Shown: positions 7,774-15,720 of the stretch, in pieces
Numbering within the stretch: the stretch's first letter is position 1
How the letters are laid out: every line of letters starts with the position of its first letter
NCBI GenBank assembly: GCA_040219735.1
Contig: JAVJRX010000012.1
DNA: 64,000 bases
Source of the DNA: Coleofasciculus sp040219735
GTDB lineage: Bacteria > Cyanobacteriota > Cyanobacteriia > Cyanobacteriales > Coleofasciculaceae
Strand: one strand, 5' to 3'
Made by a program: the position numbers and the translations under genes
Notes under the pieces: generated by a model
Seen by the model: only the letters and a program-made list of their open reading frames with translations
Told to the model about the DNA's origin: nothing
Database searches by the model: none

Positions 7774-9609
7774 CTACTGAACCAATTTACGAATTTTCCC
7801 ATAGGCAATATAAGAACCTCCCTGGGGATTTTCCTTAACCTCATCAACCACATATAATAGTCCTTCCTCTCGAATCGTGCGAGGAAAACGGATGTTGTAG
7901 TCGGGATTATAGCCATCAGAAACCACTCTGGCTCGTAGTTTTTTCCCATCCTTCACACATTGAACCAAAACCCCATCCCCCACCGTATCTGTGGTTTCTA
8001 AATCAGCCGCTGTTCCTTGGGCTTTAGCGGTTTGTAATTCTTTCCCTGGGCGGGCTGTTTTTTGGGTAAATTTTGTTTCTTCTCCGGGTTTAACCAGGCG
8101 GCGAATGTTTCCTGAAGCGCGATAAAACGTACTATTAGCGGATAGGGTAATTTCATCTACGATATAGGTGACACCCTGTTCGCGGATACGGCGAGGAAAC
8201 TGCACATTTAAATCAGGATTGTACCCCTCAGAAATGACCCGCACTCGGAGTTTACCACCCGCCCGTTCACATTTAACTAAAACACCACCGTCTGGATCAG
8301 TCGTCACCTCTAACCCACTGGCTGCGCCTGTTGTAATTCCGCGTAATTTTAAGTCTTCGCGATCGCGGGTTTTGGTTTGATAGGATTGATCGCGCATTTC
8401 TTTGCGGATTGCCCGATCAAATCGCCGATTTTCTAGACATTGGGCATAGTAGTCCAGTTGGGCAATTTCTTCAGCAATTTCAAAGAATTCGTCTAATGTC
8501 TTGCCTTTGAGTTCCTCGATAGTTTCCCGCAGTTTAGCCACTGCTTGTTGAAAGTCTCCCTTATCCGCCAGGGAAACGGCTTCATCTTTTAATTTAGCAA
8601 TTCTTAACTGAGACGTTTGTTCCAAAACCTTAGGATCGGGTTGGATGTTTTTGGCTTGTTCTTCTGAACCGACGTTTAAGGTAATAGAAAACTGATTGCT
8701 AATGTCTTTGATACTTCCTGCAACAATCGTTTGATAGTCATACGTCACAGTAGCAATCGCCCTCATTCCAGATTTTGATTGCGGGGAAATCGTTAAGGGA
8801 ATCGCTAAGGGCTTTTGTTCAACGCCATACACATCACCCAAGAAAACCTCTACCGTATTACCCGCCTGGGAAAAGCGATAGTTATTTAAAATCTCCCCAA
8901 CTTCAACAAACTCTTCCGGCTGTAGCCTCACCCTCAGATTTTGCGCCACAACTGAAACCAAACTTTCCATCTCAATTTCAAACACTTGAGAGGCGTCGTC
9001 TGGAGACTGAATGAAATAGAAATTCCCCCTGGCTGCATTGGCTATGTTAATCAGTAAATCTTCATTAAAATTATTACCAAACCCCAAAGTTGTGGTCACA
9101 ATATTCGCTTCGGCTTTTTCTTGTGCTGTCTTCGTCAGCACTTGTGGATCTTGAATCCCATAATTTGCCAATCCATCGGTTAAGAGTAAGACTCGATTAA
9201 TTCGTTCCGGACTTTGGTGGGATTGAACTTGACGACATCCCAACAACCACCCGCCACTTAAGTTGGTGCAGCCCCCTGCCCGAATTTTACCAATTTTTGT
9301 TTTAATGGCGGCTTTATCGCTAACTAATTCTGGGGGAATAATCACCTCGGCGGTATCATCGTAAATCACCACCGAAACAAAGTCATCGGTGGTGAGATGA
9401 TCGATAAGATTTTGTGCGGCTTTAATCGCATATCGCAGGGGTTCTCCCGCCATTGAACCCGAACGATCTAAGACTAAGCTGAGATTGAGCGGACGACGAG
9501 ATGATTTCTCCTGATTTGACTCAGATCCTTGAAAGCTAATCAGTAAGTCTACAGTCGAGGGACTCTCTGCTGCAATTAAAGATTGACTGAGGGTGTAGCT
9601 GGCTTTCAT
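7774..9609 (-). CDS. von Willebrand factor A domain protein with duplicated C-terminal module
   Basis: Residues about 1-220 hold a VWA domain with the metal-ion adhesion site DRSGS (about 48-52), followed by the Thr and Asp positions (GGCTNLSGG, LLTDGLANYG). The middle has a coiled, charged region (about 330-420). The C-terminus carries two copies of a module of about 65 residues: compare VKCERAGGKLRVRVISEGYN with VQCVKDGKKLRARVVSDGYN, each followed by FPR.IRE.G..Y.VDE. VWA domains bind partner proteins through a metal; the repeated module is of unknown role. No signal peptide is visible, so it is probably cytoplasmic. It lies on the same strand downstream of the caspase-like gene, 181 bp apart, and could be co-transcribed. 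Confidence 0.88.
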   Translation of the reverse strand: MKASYTLSQSLIAAESPSTVDLLISFQGSESNQEKSSRRPLNLSLVLDRSGSMAGEPLRYAIKAAQNLIDHLTTDDFVSVVIYDDTAEVIIPPELVSDKAAIKTKIGKIRAGGCTNLSGGWLLGCRQVQSHQSPERINRVLLLTDGLANYGIQDPQVLTKTAQEKAEANIVTTTLGFGNNFNEDLLINIANAARGNFYFIQSPDDASQVFEIEMESLVSVVAQNLRVRLQPEEFVEVGEILNNYRFSQAGNTVEVFLGDVYGVEQKPLAIPLTISPQSKSGMRAIATVTYDYQTIVAGSIKDISNQFSITLNVGSEEQAKNIQPDPKVLEQTSQLRIAKLKDEAVSLADKGDFQQAVAKLRETIEELKGKTLDEFFEIAEEIAQLDYYAQCLENRRFDRAIRKEMRDQSYQTKTRDREDLKLRGITTGAASGLEVTTDPDGGVLVKCERAGGKLRVRVISEGYNPDLNVQFPRRIREQGVTYIVDEITLSANSTFYRASGNIRRLVKPGEETKFTQKTARPGKELQTAKAQGTAADLETTDTVGDGVLVQCVKDGKKLRARVVSDGYNPDYNIRFPRTIREEGLLYVVDEVKENPQGGSYIAYGKIRKLVQ

Positions 9610-9755
9610 ATAGACCGATTGAAGGATTTAGACGGCATTGTTTTATTTTAGCTTAATTAATGTCAACAACTAAAAAATCCTTGTCATGGGAGCATCTTGC
9701 TGGCTACCCATTCCCAACTTAAAGGGGTGACAGCTTAAGGAAATGATATCAGGGC

Positions 9756-9784
9756 GTAGAGACGTTCCGCCGGAACATCTCTAC
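9756..9784. repeat. Palindromic repeat, GTAGAGACG family
   Basis: GTAGAGACGTTCC (9756-9768) pairs with GGAACATCTCTAC (9772-9784) with one mismatch. It lies directly downstream of the caspase-like gene's stop and could fold as a strong hairpin terminator. Related palindromes occur at 14829, 15573 and 55289. Confidence 0.7.
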
Positions 9785-9790
9785 CGTTGT

Positions 9791-12031
9791 TCAATCCGTT
9801 TCATCCTCGTCATTGTCATCAAAGAAACCGGGCGGCGGTGGAATATCCGGAACGATTTGAATCGTCATTCCTTGTTCAAACATACAAGAATCTATATCCT
9901 CATCGTCTAAGATTACCTGCCTATGCGCCCAAGCCAGACGTTGATCGGGAAGTTCAATTTCTACCCAGCCGCCTTTAGTTTGTTTCCCAGTTATCGATAC
10001 TTGTTCTCTAGTGAGATAGGTGATGATATTCTCTCGAAATGATGCCGGATCAGAGCGTACATTTCCTGTGACAATAACTGAACAAGCCGGAGATTCTGGC
10101 GATGCTTCCGGTTCTGGAGAGGGAGACGGTGAGGGACTAGAATTAGTCTCCTTTGGGGATTCTGTCGCTGTGGGAGAAGTTGTTGGTGAGGATACAACGG
10201 TATCCGTTGAATCGGTTAACGGTTGTACTGAAGCACGATTAAATAAACTAATCAGTAGAACTACTGTCGCTAAACCGCCGCCAATTCCTAGCCAAAGTAG
10301 GAGTTTTTTAGGGGATTTGGAAACCGTCGGTTCAGGATTTAAGAAATTGTTGAGATTTGATGATAATTGGACGCCAGAAGTGGGAGGGGTTTCCGGTTCC
10401 TCTGGCGTTTGCATATACCATTCGGGGATAGAATCGGGTTTTATGGAGTGTCGAGCGGGTTGATCGCCATTGGCTACCGTCGATTCTGTCGTGGGTTGAG
10501 GATGAATAGACTCAGGAGGGGATGGGGGCGCGATCGCACTCTGGTGGTGTTGGGGTGAAACCTCTTTCGGTGTGGAGCCTGGAAGAGGTGGTGCGGTGGG
10601 AGCAACCGATTGAGTGGGTGGGAAGTTATCCTCGGCTTGGGGTGAAACCTCCACAGGTACAGAGACTGAGATAGTGGGTGTGGTGGGAGCAACCGATTGA
10701 GTGGGTGGGAAGTTATCCTCGGCTTGAGATGACACCTCCACAGGTACAGAGGCTGAGACAGGTGGTGCTGTGGGAGCAACCGATTGAGTGGGTGGGAAGT
10801 TATCCCCGGATGGGGGTAACTCCTCCCTGGGTGTGGATTCCTCTTTTTGATCCAGAATGAGTGGGGAGGAAATCCGACTCAGATACGCTCTAATTTCGGC
10901 TCCCCCTGTTCCCTCCGCTTCCCGATTATTGGCGGGATTCCCTGGGGGAGTTTCCCGGGGTTGCTTTTGTGATACGATTAACTCTTCAATGCCTTTAATA
11001 TCTTGATCTCTCAATCCTAAAGACTGTTGCAAATCTTTTAGGAGTTTACGAGACTTGGAATTGAGTGAATTGTCGGCTCGGAATACTTCCCGAAATGCTT
11101 GCTTGTATCGCTGTAATTTTTCCTGGTACTCCCGATAGGGGGTTAAGACTTGTGCTTCTATCGCGGCACAATCTGATGGGGTAAGCTGTAGACTCTGTGC
11201 TAATGTATCAAGAGCTGAACGACCGCCGACAGAAATTTCACCCGCTCTAATCCAACGTTGTGCTTCTTTGCGATACTTCAGGGTGAGGCGATTTAGAGGA
11301 ACTTGACTCAGTGCGATCGCTTGGTAGGGTTCGCTAGCATATAACCTAGGTTTTAAAGCGGGAGCAACGATTTTAAGCTGCTGATAAACATAGTCATGAA
11401 GTTCCCTAACACAAATCCAATCATCATGATTGCGATCAGCGATTCCCGTTGCTAGTCCCTCGACTAAATAACGAGTGTAATCTGAGGGTTGAGAGAGTTC
11501 TGATTGGTTGAAATAGGGAATGGAACTAAAACAGCTCAGCAGCGCCCACTTTTCACCCGCCAGTTGCTCTTTGAGCCCGACTTCATTATAGTCGTTTGTG
11601 TTTATCTCCCAATCCAGAATATTGCTACAGTAACCATCGATGATCACGATATTCTGCGGACAAGGACTATGCTTAAGTATATCCTGGATTAAACTAGCCG
11701 GAACAACGGTTGCCTTAACTAATTCTTTTTGGGAATGATCATCAGTCATGCGAGTGGCAGTGATGCCAGTGCCTAAATATAGGGTATCATTATAATCTTG
11801 AATACATTGACCCGAAAAAAACAACAACACGATATCTTCCTCTGAACGCTGGGAAAATAACGTTTCCATGGTTTCCCTCATCACGGGAGGATTCGGATTG
11901 ATGAGCGTTTTTATCTCGTCAAAAGAATACTGCAAAACTCGTTGCATCGCTTCAACAGCGTTAACGGCTCCGGGTACGGGATGAAAACCATAACCGTACT
12001 CACTTACCCCAATCAGCAATGCTATTTTCAC
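9791..12031 (-). CDS. Caspase-fold (orthocaspase-like) protein with substituted catalytic dyad and SH3-like C-terminus
   Basis: Residues about 1-220 have the p20 caspase-like fold: KIALLIGVSEY at the N-terminus, then LLFFSG (about 69-74) and NIVIIDG (about 127-133). The catalytic His normally follows FSG but is Gln75 here. The catalytic Cys normally sits two after the Asp of the second motif; here that place is Tyr134, with a Cys one further on (135). It is therefore probably not a protease. The rest has a helical region shared with other cyanobacterial sensor proteins (about 260-350), a Pro-rich linker with three 29-residue repeats, a membrane helix near 575-595, an Ser/Pro/Thr-rich stretch, and an SH3b-like domain. 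The membrane helix would place the caspase part in the cytoplasm and the SH3b part outside. Confidence 0.85.
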   Translation of the reverse strand: MKIALLIGVSEYGYGFHPVPGAVNAVEAMQRVLQYSFDEIKTLINPNPPVMRETMETLFSQRSEEDIVLLFFSGQCIQDYNDTLYLGTGITATRMTDDHSQKELVKATVVPASLIQDILKHSPCPQNIVIIDGYCSNILDWEINTNDYNEVGLKEQLAGEKWALLSCFSSIPYFNQSELSQPSDYTRYLVEGLATGIADRNHDDWICVRELHDYVYQQLKIVAPALKPRLYASEPYQAIALSQVPLNRLTLKYRKEAQRWIRAGEISVGGRSALDTLAQSLQLTPSDCAAIEAQVLTPYREYQEKLQRYKQAFREVFRADNSLNSKSRKLLKDLQQSLGLRDQDIKGIEELIVSQKQPRETPPGNPANNREAEGTGGAEIRAYLSRISSPLILDQKEESTPREELPPSGDNFPPTQSVAPTAPPVSASVPVEVSSQAEDNFPPTQSVAPTTPTISVSVPVEVSPQAEDNFPPTQSVAPTAPPLPGSTPKEVSPQHHQSAIAPPSPPESIHPQPTTESTVANGDQPARHSIKPDSIPEWYMQTPEEPETPPTSGVQLSSNLNNFLNPEPTVSKSPKKLLLWLGIGGGLATVVLLISLFNRASVQPLTDSTDTVVSSPTTSPTATESPKETNSSPSPSPSPEPEASPESPACSVIVTGNVRSDPASFRENIITYLTREQVSITGKQTKGGWVEIELPDQRLAWAHRQVILDDEDIDSCMFEQGMTIQIVPDIPPPPGFFDDNDEDETD
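10580..10840. repeat. Three in-frame 87-bp tandem repeats
   Basis: The block AGCAACCGATTGAGTGGGTG recurs at 10601, 10688 and 10775, a period of 87 bp, so each unit encodes 29 residues (core DNFPPTQSVAPT) in the Pro-rich linker of the caspase-like protein. Because the unit is a multiple of three, copy number can change without breaking the frame. Confidence 0.85.
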
Positions 12032-12626
12032 AACTGGCGATTCCCTAGACTGCTACAACGTTTTGTGCTGCCTAAATTACTACCATCAAGATTTTATTCG
12101 GCAACTTGTGATCCTAAGTTTAGATTCACTGGTTCCACGAGAGCGGTTGTACATTTTATCTGCTATATTCATGGGTTTTTGCCCTTATTGCGGAATCAAT
12201 TAACCACGTCCCCACGCGGCAAAAACCAGGATATCAAGGCAGATATTTAAATGTGTGTTAGCTTAGACCCTTGATGGTTGTCGTTGAGTACACCCTGTTT
12301 AAACCTTTACTTCTGTTCTATCCGGCTAGACAGGCAGGTATCTACCGAGATTCTATTTTCTTTGGTCTATTTACAAACCTATACATTGATCGTAAACTAT
12401 ATTTTTATTTGTGGCTACCATCGCTTTTTTTCTTCTCTCTAGAGTTTGTGGCAATTTGATAGCCAGCATCAAATCCCCCCCCAAATACTGATGCATTAGT
12501 TACATGTTTCCAGACATTTACCAGGTATCCTGGCAGGGGGCATCTTATTTTATCGGAATGAACTTCGCCGAATAGAGAGACTCCGAAGACAGAAAGGCAG
12601 AGTGAATCGACTCAATTAATTGTTGC
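12032..12626. other. 595-bp spacer without a convincing gene
   Basis: The region lies upstream of the caspase-like gene and downstream of the EamA gene. Two open frames on the plus strand are AT-rich or antisense and show no domain. A short palindrome (CCAGG..CCTGG, about 12519-12533) is present. I see no RNA gene. The caspase gene's promoter must lie in its left part. Confidence 0.4.
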
Positions 12627-13493
12627 TCAGAGTGTAATGAACACAACCCCGACAATCATAATTGCTGCGCCGATTGACCGTTCTTTTATACCTTCTTCAT
12701 GAAAAATAAAATGTCCCAGGAGTACACTGAAGAAAACACTAATGCGCTTGATGGAAATGACATGAGCGACTATTGTCATATCAATCGCCTGCATTTGGAA
12801 GAGGAGAGCCATAGCGTGAAAGAGTCCAATAGGTATCAAGGGGATTAAATTTTGGGGGATTTGCTTTAAGTGATTGTAAGCCTTATACAGCAGGATCGGT
12901 GTCATCGCTGTGGCAATAAACGAATAGTTTGCGATCGCCCAAAAAGTTGGTGAAGAATTTTGCACTCCAATCTTGTCAACATTGGCGGTAATACTCCAAA
13001 TAAATGCCACCAGGAGCATCAGCTTTGGTCCCTTTTCCCGGAAGAGAGATTTAAAGGGATCAAAGTAACCCTGCTCTTTTTCATTCAACTTTAAAGTATA
13101 AGACCCTGCTACGATCAAAACTATGCCGATGGCATCCATGACCGTAGGATATTCTTGGACAATCAGGGGAGAAGTGGCTAGCAGAAACAGGGGGGTGAAC
13201 GTAATTAAAGGAACCGTTATTGATAAATCGGCAACCTTGATCGCTTTAATATATAAAATGATCGCAATGACATTGAGACTACCACTAACAAGTAAGGCAA
13301 CTCCAAAGTGATTTCCTAGATCAGGGATGTCAATAAAAAATAAAATAGGCAGCAACAAGGGAAGCGTAAAAGTAATTAATGACCACGACACAACATAAAC
13401 ATTGATGGTTTTTAAGCCATGCTTGCTGGTGACATCCAAGAGCGATGTGAAAATAGCGGTTAGGATAGCAAAGACAAACCAAGTCATGGGCAA
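12627..13493 (-). CDS. EamA/DMT family transporter
   Basis: This 288-residue, very hydrophobic protein has about ten membrane helices arranged as two EamA halves (residues about 5-135 and 155-287), the standard drug/metabolite transporter layout. EamA proteins move small metabolites, often amino acids or drugs, across the inner membrane by exchange or proton coupling; the substrate cannot be read here. A perfect 13-bp inverted repeat starts 4 bp upstream of the ATG, so transcription or translation may be controlled there. Confidence 0.88.
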   Translation of the reverse strand: MPMTWFVFAILTAIFTSLLDVTSKHGLKTINVYVVSWSLITFTLPLLLPILFFIDIPDLGNHFGVALLVSGSLNVIAIILYIKAIKVADLSITVPLITFTPLFLLATSPLIVQEYPTVMDAIGIVLIVAGSYTLKLNEKEQGYFDPFKSLFREKGPKLMLLVAFIWSITANVDKIGVQNSSPTFWAIANYSFIATAMTPILLYKAYNHLKQIPQNLIPLIPIGLFHAMALLFQMQAIDMTIVAHVISIKRISVFFSVLLGHFIFHEEGIKERSIGAAIMIVGVVFITL

Positions 13494-13496
13494 TTT

Positions 13497-13529
13497 AAGT
13501 TTTATAAATAACTACAATTTATAAAACTT
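13497..13529. promoter_or_regulatory. Perfect 13-bp inverted repeat abutting the EamA start codon
   Basis: AAGTTTTATAAAT (13497-13509) and ATTTATAAAACTT (13517-13529) are exact reverse complements with a 7-bp spacer. The near arm is 4 bp from the ATG. It is either an operator for a dimeric repressor or an RNA hairpin over the ribosome-binding region. Confidence 0.6.
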
Positions 13530-13709
13530 GTCATTTTTTGATGTATAACTTAGGGCTGATGACTTTTTAGAGACATTGTCCCCAACTTCTCTACCGGGTG
13601 ACTAGCTCTGATAGAATCAGGGTTTGCAGATAGAAAGTATCCCAGATTCCCAAAATCCCAAGGACAGGCTGGGGAAATCACTAATCAATTTGGTGCAACG
13701 GGCAAAATC

Positions 13710-14813
13710 ATGAAACGCAGAAAATTTGTCGGGAATGCTGTCATTGGTGCAACGGGCACCGCCGCCTTAGGGGGTTGTCGCCAAACTACCACCAGTTCAG
13801 TGGCACAAAGTGGTAGCCAACCTAGAATTCGATGGCGCATGGCAACGAGTTGGCCCAAATCTTTGGATACTATTTTTGGCGGCGCCCAAACCATGAGTCA
13901 GCGTGTGAGTGAAATGACGAATGGACGTTTCACGATTACGCCCTTTGCAGCGGGTGAGATTGTACCGGGATTGCAGGTGCTAGATGCGGTACAAACCGGA
14001 ACCGTGCAATGTGGTCATACCGCTAGCTATTATTACATTGGCAAAAATCCCGCCTTGGCGTTTGGCACTACTGTTCCCTTTGGTTTAGACGCCCAACAAC
14101 AGAATGCCTGGTTATATCACGGCGGTGGTTTAGAGGCGATGCACAAGCTTTATAGTGACTTCGGCGTGATTAGCTTTCCGGCTGGGAATACGGGGACTCA
14201 GATGGGCGGCTGGTTTAAGCGAGAAGTCAACTCGGTGGCGGAACTCAAGGGATTGACCATGCGTATCCCTGGGTTAGGAGGTGACGTGATGTCTCGGTTA
14301 GGGGTCAACGCACAAGTCTTACCCGGTGGTGAGATTTACCTCGCACTAGAACGGGGGGCGATTGACGCGGCTGAATGGGTAGGTCCCTATGATGATGAGA
14401 AGCTAGGCTTGCATCAAGCGGCTCAACTCTACTACTATCCCGGCTGGTGGGAACCCGGAGCGACCTTAGAAGTACAGGTGAATAAGGCAGAATGGGATAA
14501 ATTGCCCAAAGAGTATCAGGAAGTCTTCAAAACGGCAGCGATGGACGCCAACCTGAATATGCTGGCACAGTATGACGCCTTAAATCAACAAGCCCTGGGA
14601 AAACTGCTGGACACTGGCACAAAGCTAATGCCCTATTCTCCAGAGATTATGCAGGCGGCTCAGAAGGCATCCTTTGAGATATATGAGGAAAATGCAGCCC
14701 AAGATAGTACCTTTAAAGAGGTTTACGAGCAGTGGAAGGGCTTTCGCGAACAGATTTACCGATGGCACCAGGTCAATCAACTCAGTTTTTCTAATTTTGT
14801 GATGGCGAATTAG
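13710..14813 (+). CDS. TRAP transporter substrate-binding protein (DctP family), Tat-exported
   Basis: The N-terminus carries a twin-arginine signal (KRRKFVGN, then a hydrophobic core) ending in a lipobox-like LGGC near residues 20-23, so the protein is probably exported folded and perhaps lipid-anchored. The mature part matches the TakP/alpha-keto-acid branch of DctP proteins: WRMATSWPKSLDTIFGGAQ near 43, PGGEIYLALERGAIDAAEWV near 211-230, then YYYPGWWEPG. TRAP binding proteins hand organic acids to a DctQ-DctM membrane pair. No membrane partner gene lies nearby, so those must be elsewhere. A 15-bp repeat (TTGGTGCAACGGGCA) straddles the start codon. Confidence 0.9.
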   Translation: MKRRKFVGNAVIGATGTAALGGCRQTTTSSVAQSGSQPRIRWRMATSWPKSLDTIFGGAQTMSQRVSEMTNGRFTITPFAAGEIVPGLQVLDAVQTGTVQCGHTASYYYIGKNPALAFGTTVPFGLDAQQQNAWLYHGGGLEAMHKLYSDFGVISFPAGNTGTQMGGWFKREVNSVAELKGLTMRIPGLGGDVMSRLGVNAQVLPGGEIYLALERGAIDAAEWVGPYDDEKLGLHQAAQLYYYPGWWEPGATLEVQVNKAEWDKLPKEYQEVFKTAAMDANLNMLAQYDALNQQALGKLLDTGTKLMPYSPEIMQAAQKASFEIYEENAAQDSTFKEVYEQWKGFREQIYRWHQVNQLSFSNFVMAN

Positions 14814-14828
14814 GGATGAGTCGTGGGC

Positions 14829-14856
14829 GTAGAGGTACGACATGTCGTGTCCCTAG
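14829..14856. repeat. Palindromic repeat, degenerate GTAGAG family member
   Basis: GTAGAGGTACGACA pairs imperfectly with TGTCGTGTCCCTAG. It lies 16 bp beyond the TRAP gene stop and could terminate it. Its inner part resembles the GGACACGA palindromes at 18264 and 18496. Confidence 0.5.
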
Positions 14857-15009
14857 ATTATTAGGCATACTAGAAGGAGGACAATTCTGTGAGATTTTCA
14901 TGCCCGTAAAATAGACTTAGCTGCTGTATAGTATCTTAAACCTAACCTTCTGGTATTTTATCTCCCTCTAATCCCTCCCTGCAATTTTACCAAAGTTAAT
15001 TGAACCCCT

Positions 15010-15546
15010 ATGGCACGTCGATCTAAATCTTCCGCTCGTGATACCTCACCCGCTAAATCCCCCATCGCTTCTATCCTGAACGCCACCACCCTAGCCATTA
15101 TCGGCGGGATTTTTATCCTGGGAATTGGTGTCGGGATTGCTTTTAGTTCCACAGCCAGTCCCAATCTGGAAAATGTGGCATCCCGTGAAGCGATTGACCG
15201 CAGTGCGCCCAATCCGGAATTGTGTATCCAGTATGGTGCCAGCGCTATGGTCACAGATATGCGGGTTTTTGTCACCCTCAACCCCTTTAACGTTTACGTA
15301 ACTCAGCCGAGTATGCGCCCCGGATGTGTTTTGCGCCGGAACAACTGGGCAATTTTAGAGAAACAGAACCTGGTTTCCTCGGAGCAAGTGAATGAGTGTA
15401 AGAACCGGATGAATACCTTTGGCTTCACTGGTCCGTTGGAAGGTAAGCCGAAAATTGACTGTATCTACCAGAATGAGGCAGAGGATAACTTCTTCCTCAA
15501 CCAACCGGGATCAGGTAGTTCACCATCTGAAACCAATAAGTTTTAA
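15010..15546 (+). CDS. DUF3172 family protein
   Basis: This 178-residue protein has a basic, Ser-rich N-terminus, one membrane helix at about residues 29-52, and a conserved outer domain with four Cys (in ELCIQYGASA, RPGCVLRR, NECKNRM and KIDCIYQNE). This is the pattern of the cyanobacterial DUF3172 family, whose role is unknown to me. The likely topology is a short cytoplasmic tail and a periplasmic or lumenal disulphide domain. It is a single gene ending at a palindromic repeat. Confidence 0.75.
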   Translation: MARRSKSSARDTSPAKSPIASILNATTLAIIGGIFILGIGVGIAFSSTASPNLENVASREAIDRSAPNPELCIQYGASAMVTDMRVFVTLNPFNVYVTQPSMRPGCVLRRNNWAILEKQNLVSSEQVNECKNRMNTFGFTGPLEGKPKIDCIYQNEAEDNFFLNQPGSGSSPSETNKF

Positions 15547-15572
15547 CGCCTATCTTGCTTACCTTATAGGGT

Positions 15573-15600
15573 GTAGAGACGTTGCATGCAACGTCTCTAC
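15573..15600. repeat. Perfect 28-bp palindrome
   Basis: GTAGAGACGTTGCA is followed directly by its exact reverse complement. An identical palindrome lies at 55289-55316. It sits just after the DUF3172 stop and may act as terminator; the family is a dispersed repeat. Confidence 0.85.
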
Positions 15601-15675
15601 ATTGGTTGTGTAGGGGCGGGTTTTCCCCCTATCGTTGCTAAAGCAGCAATCATCCGGACATAATATGACCTATTC

Positions 15676-15711
15676 GTAGTAGGCATTTTAGGGCACTAAA
15701 GTGCCTACTAC
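15676..15711. terminator. 16-bp hairpin between convergent genes
   Basis: GTAGTAGGCATTTTAG pairs with CTAAAGTGCCTACTAC (one G-T pair) around a GGCA loop. It lies 10 bp downstream of the P-type ATPase stop codon and faces the DUF3172 gene, so it may end both. It also resembles a dispersed repeat. Confidence 0.6.
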
Positions 15712-15720
15712 AAACAATCC

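Noticed and set aside
11942..12459. Two open frames (102 and 62 codons) on the plus strand
   Set aside because: The first is antisense to the start of the caspase-like gene and the second is AT-rich and begins without a supported start. Neither has a recognisable domain.
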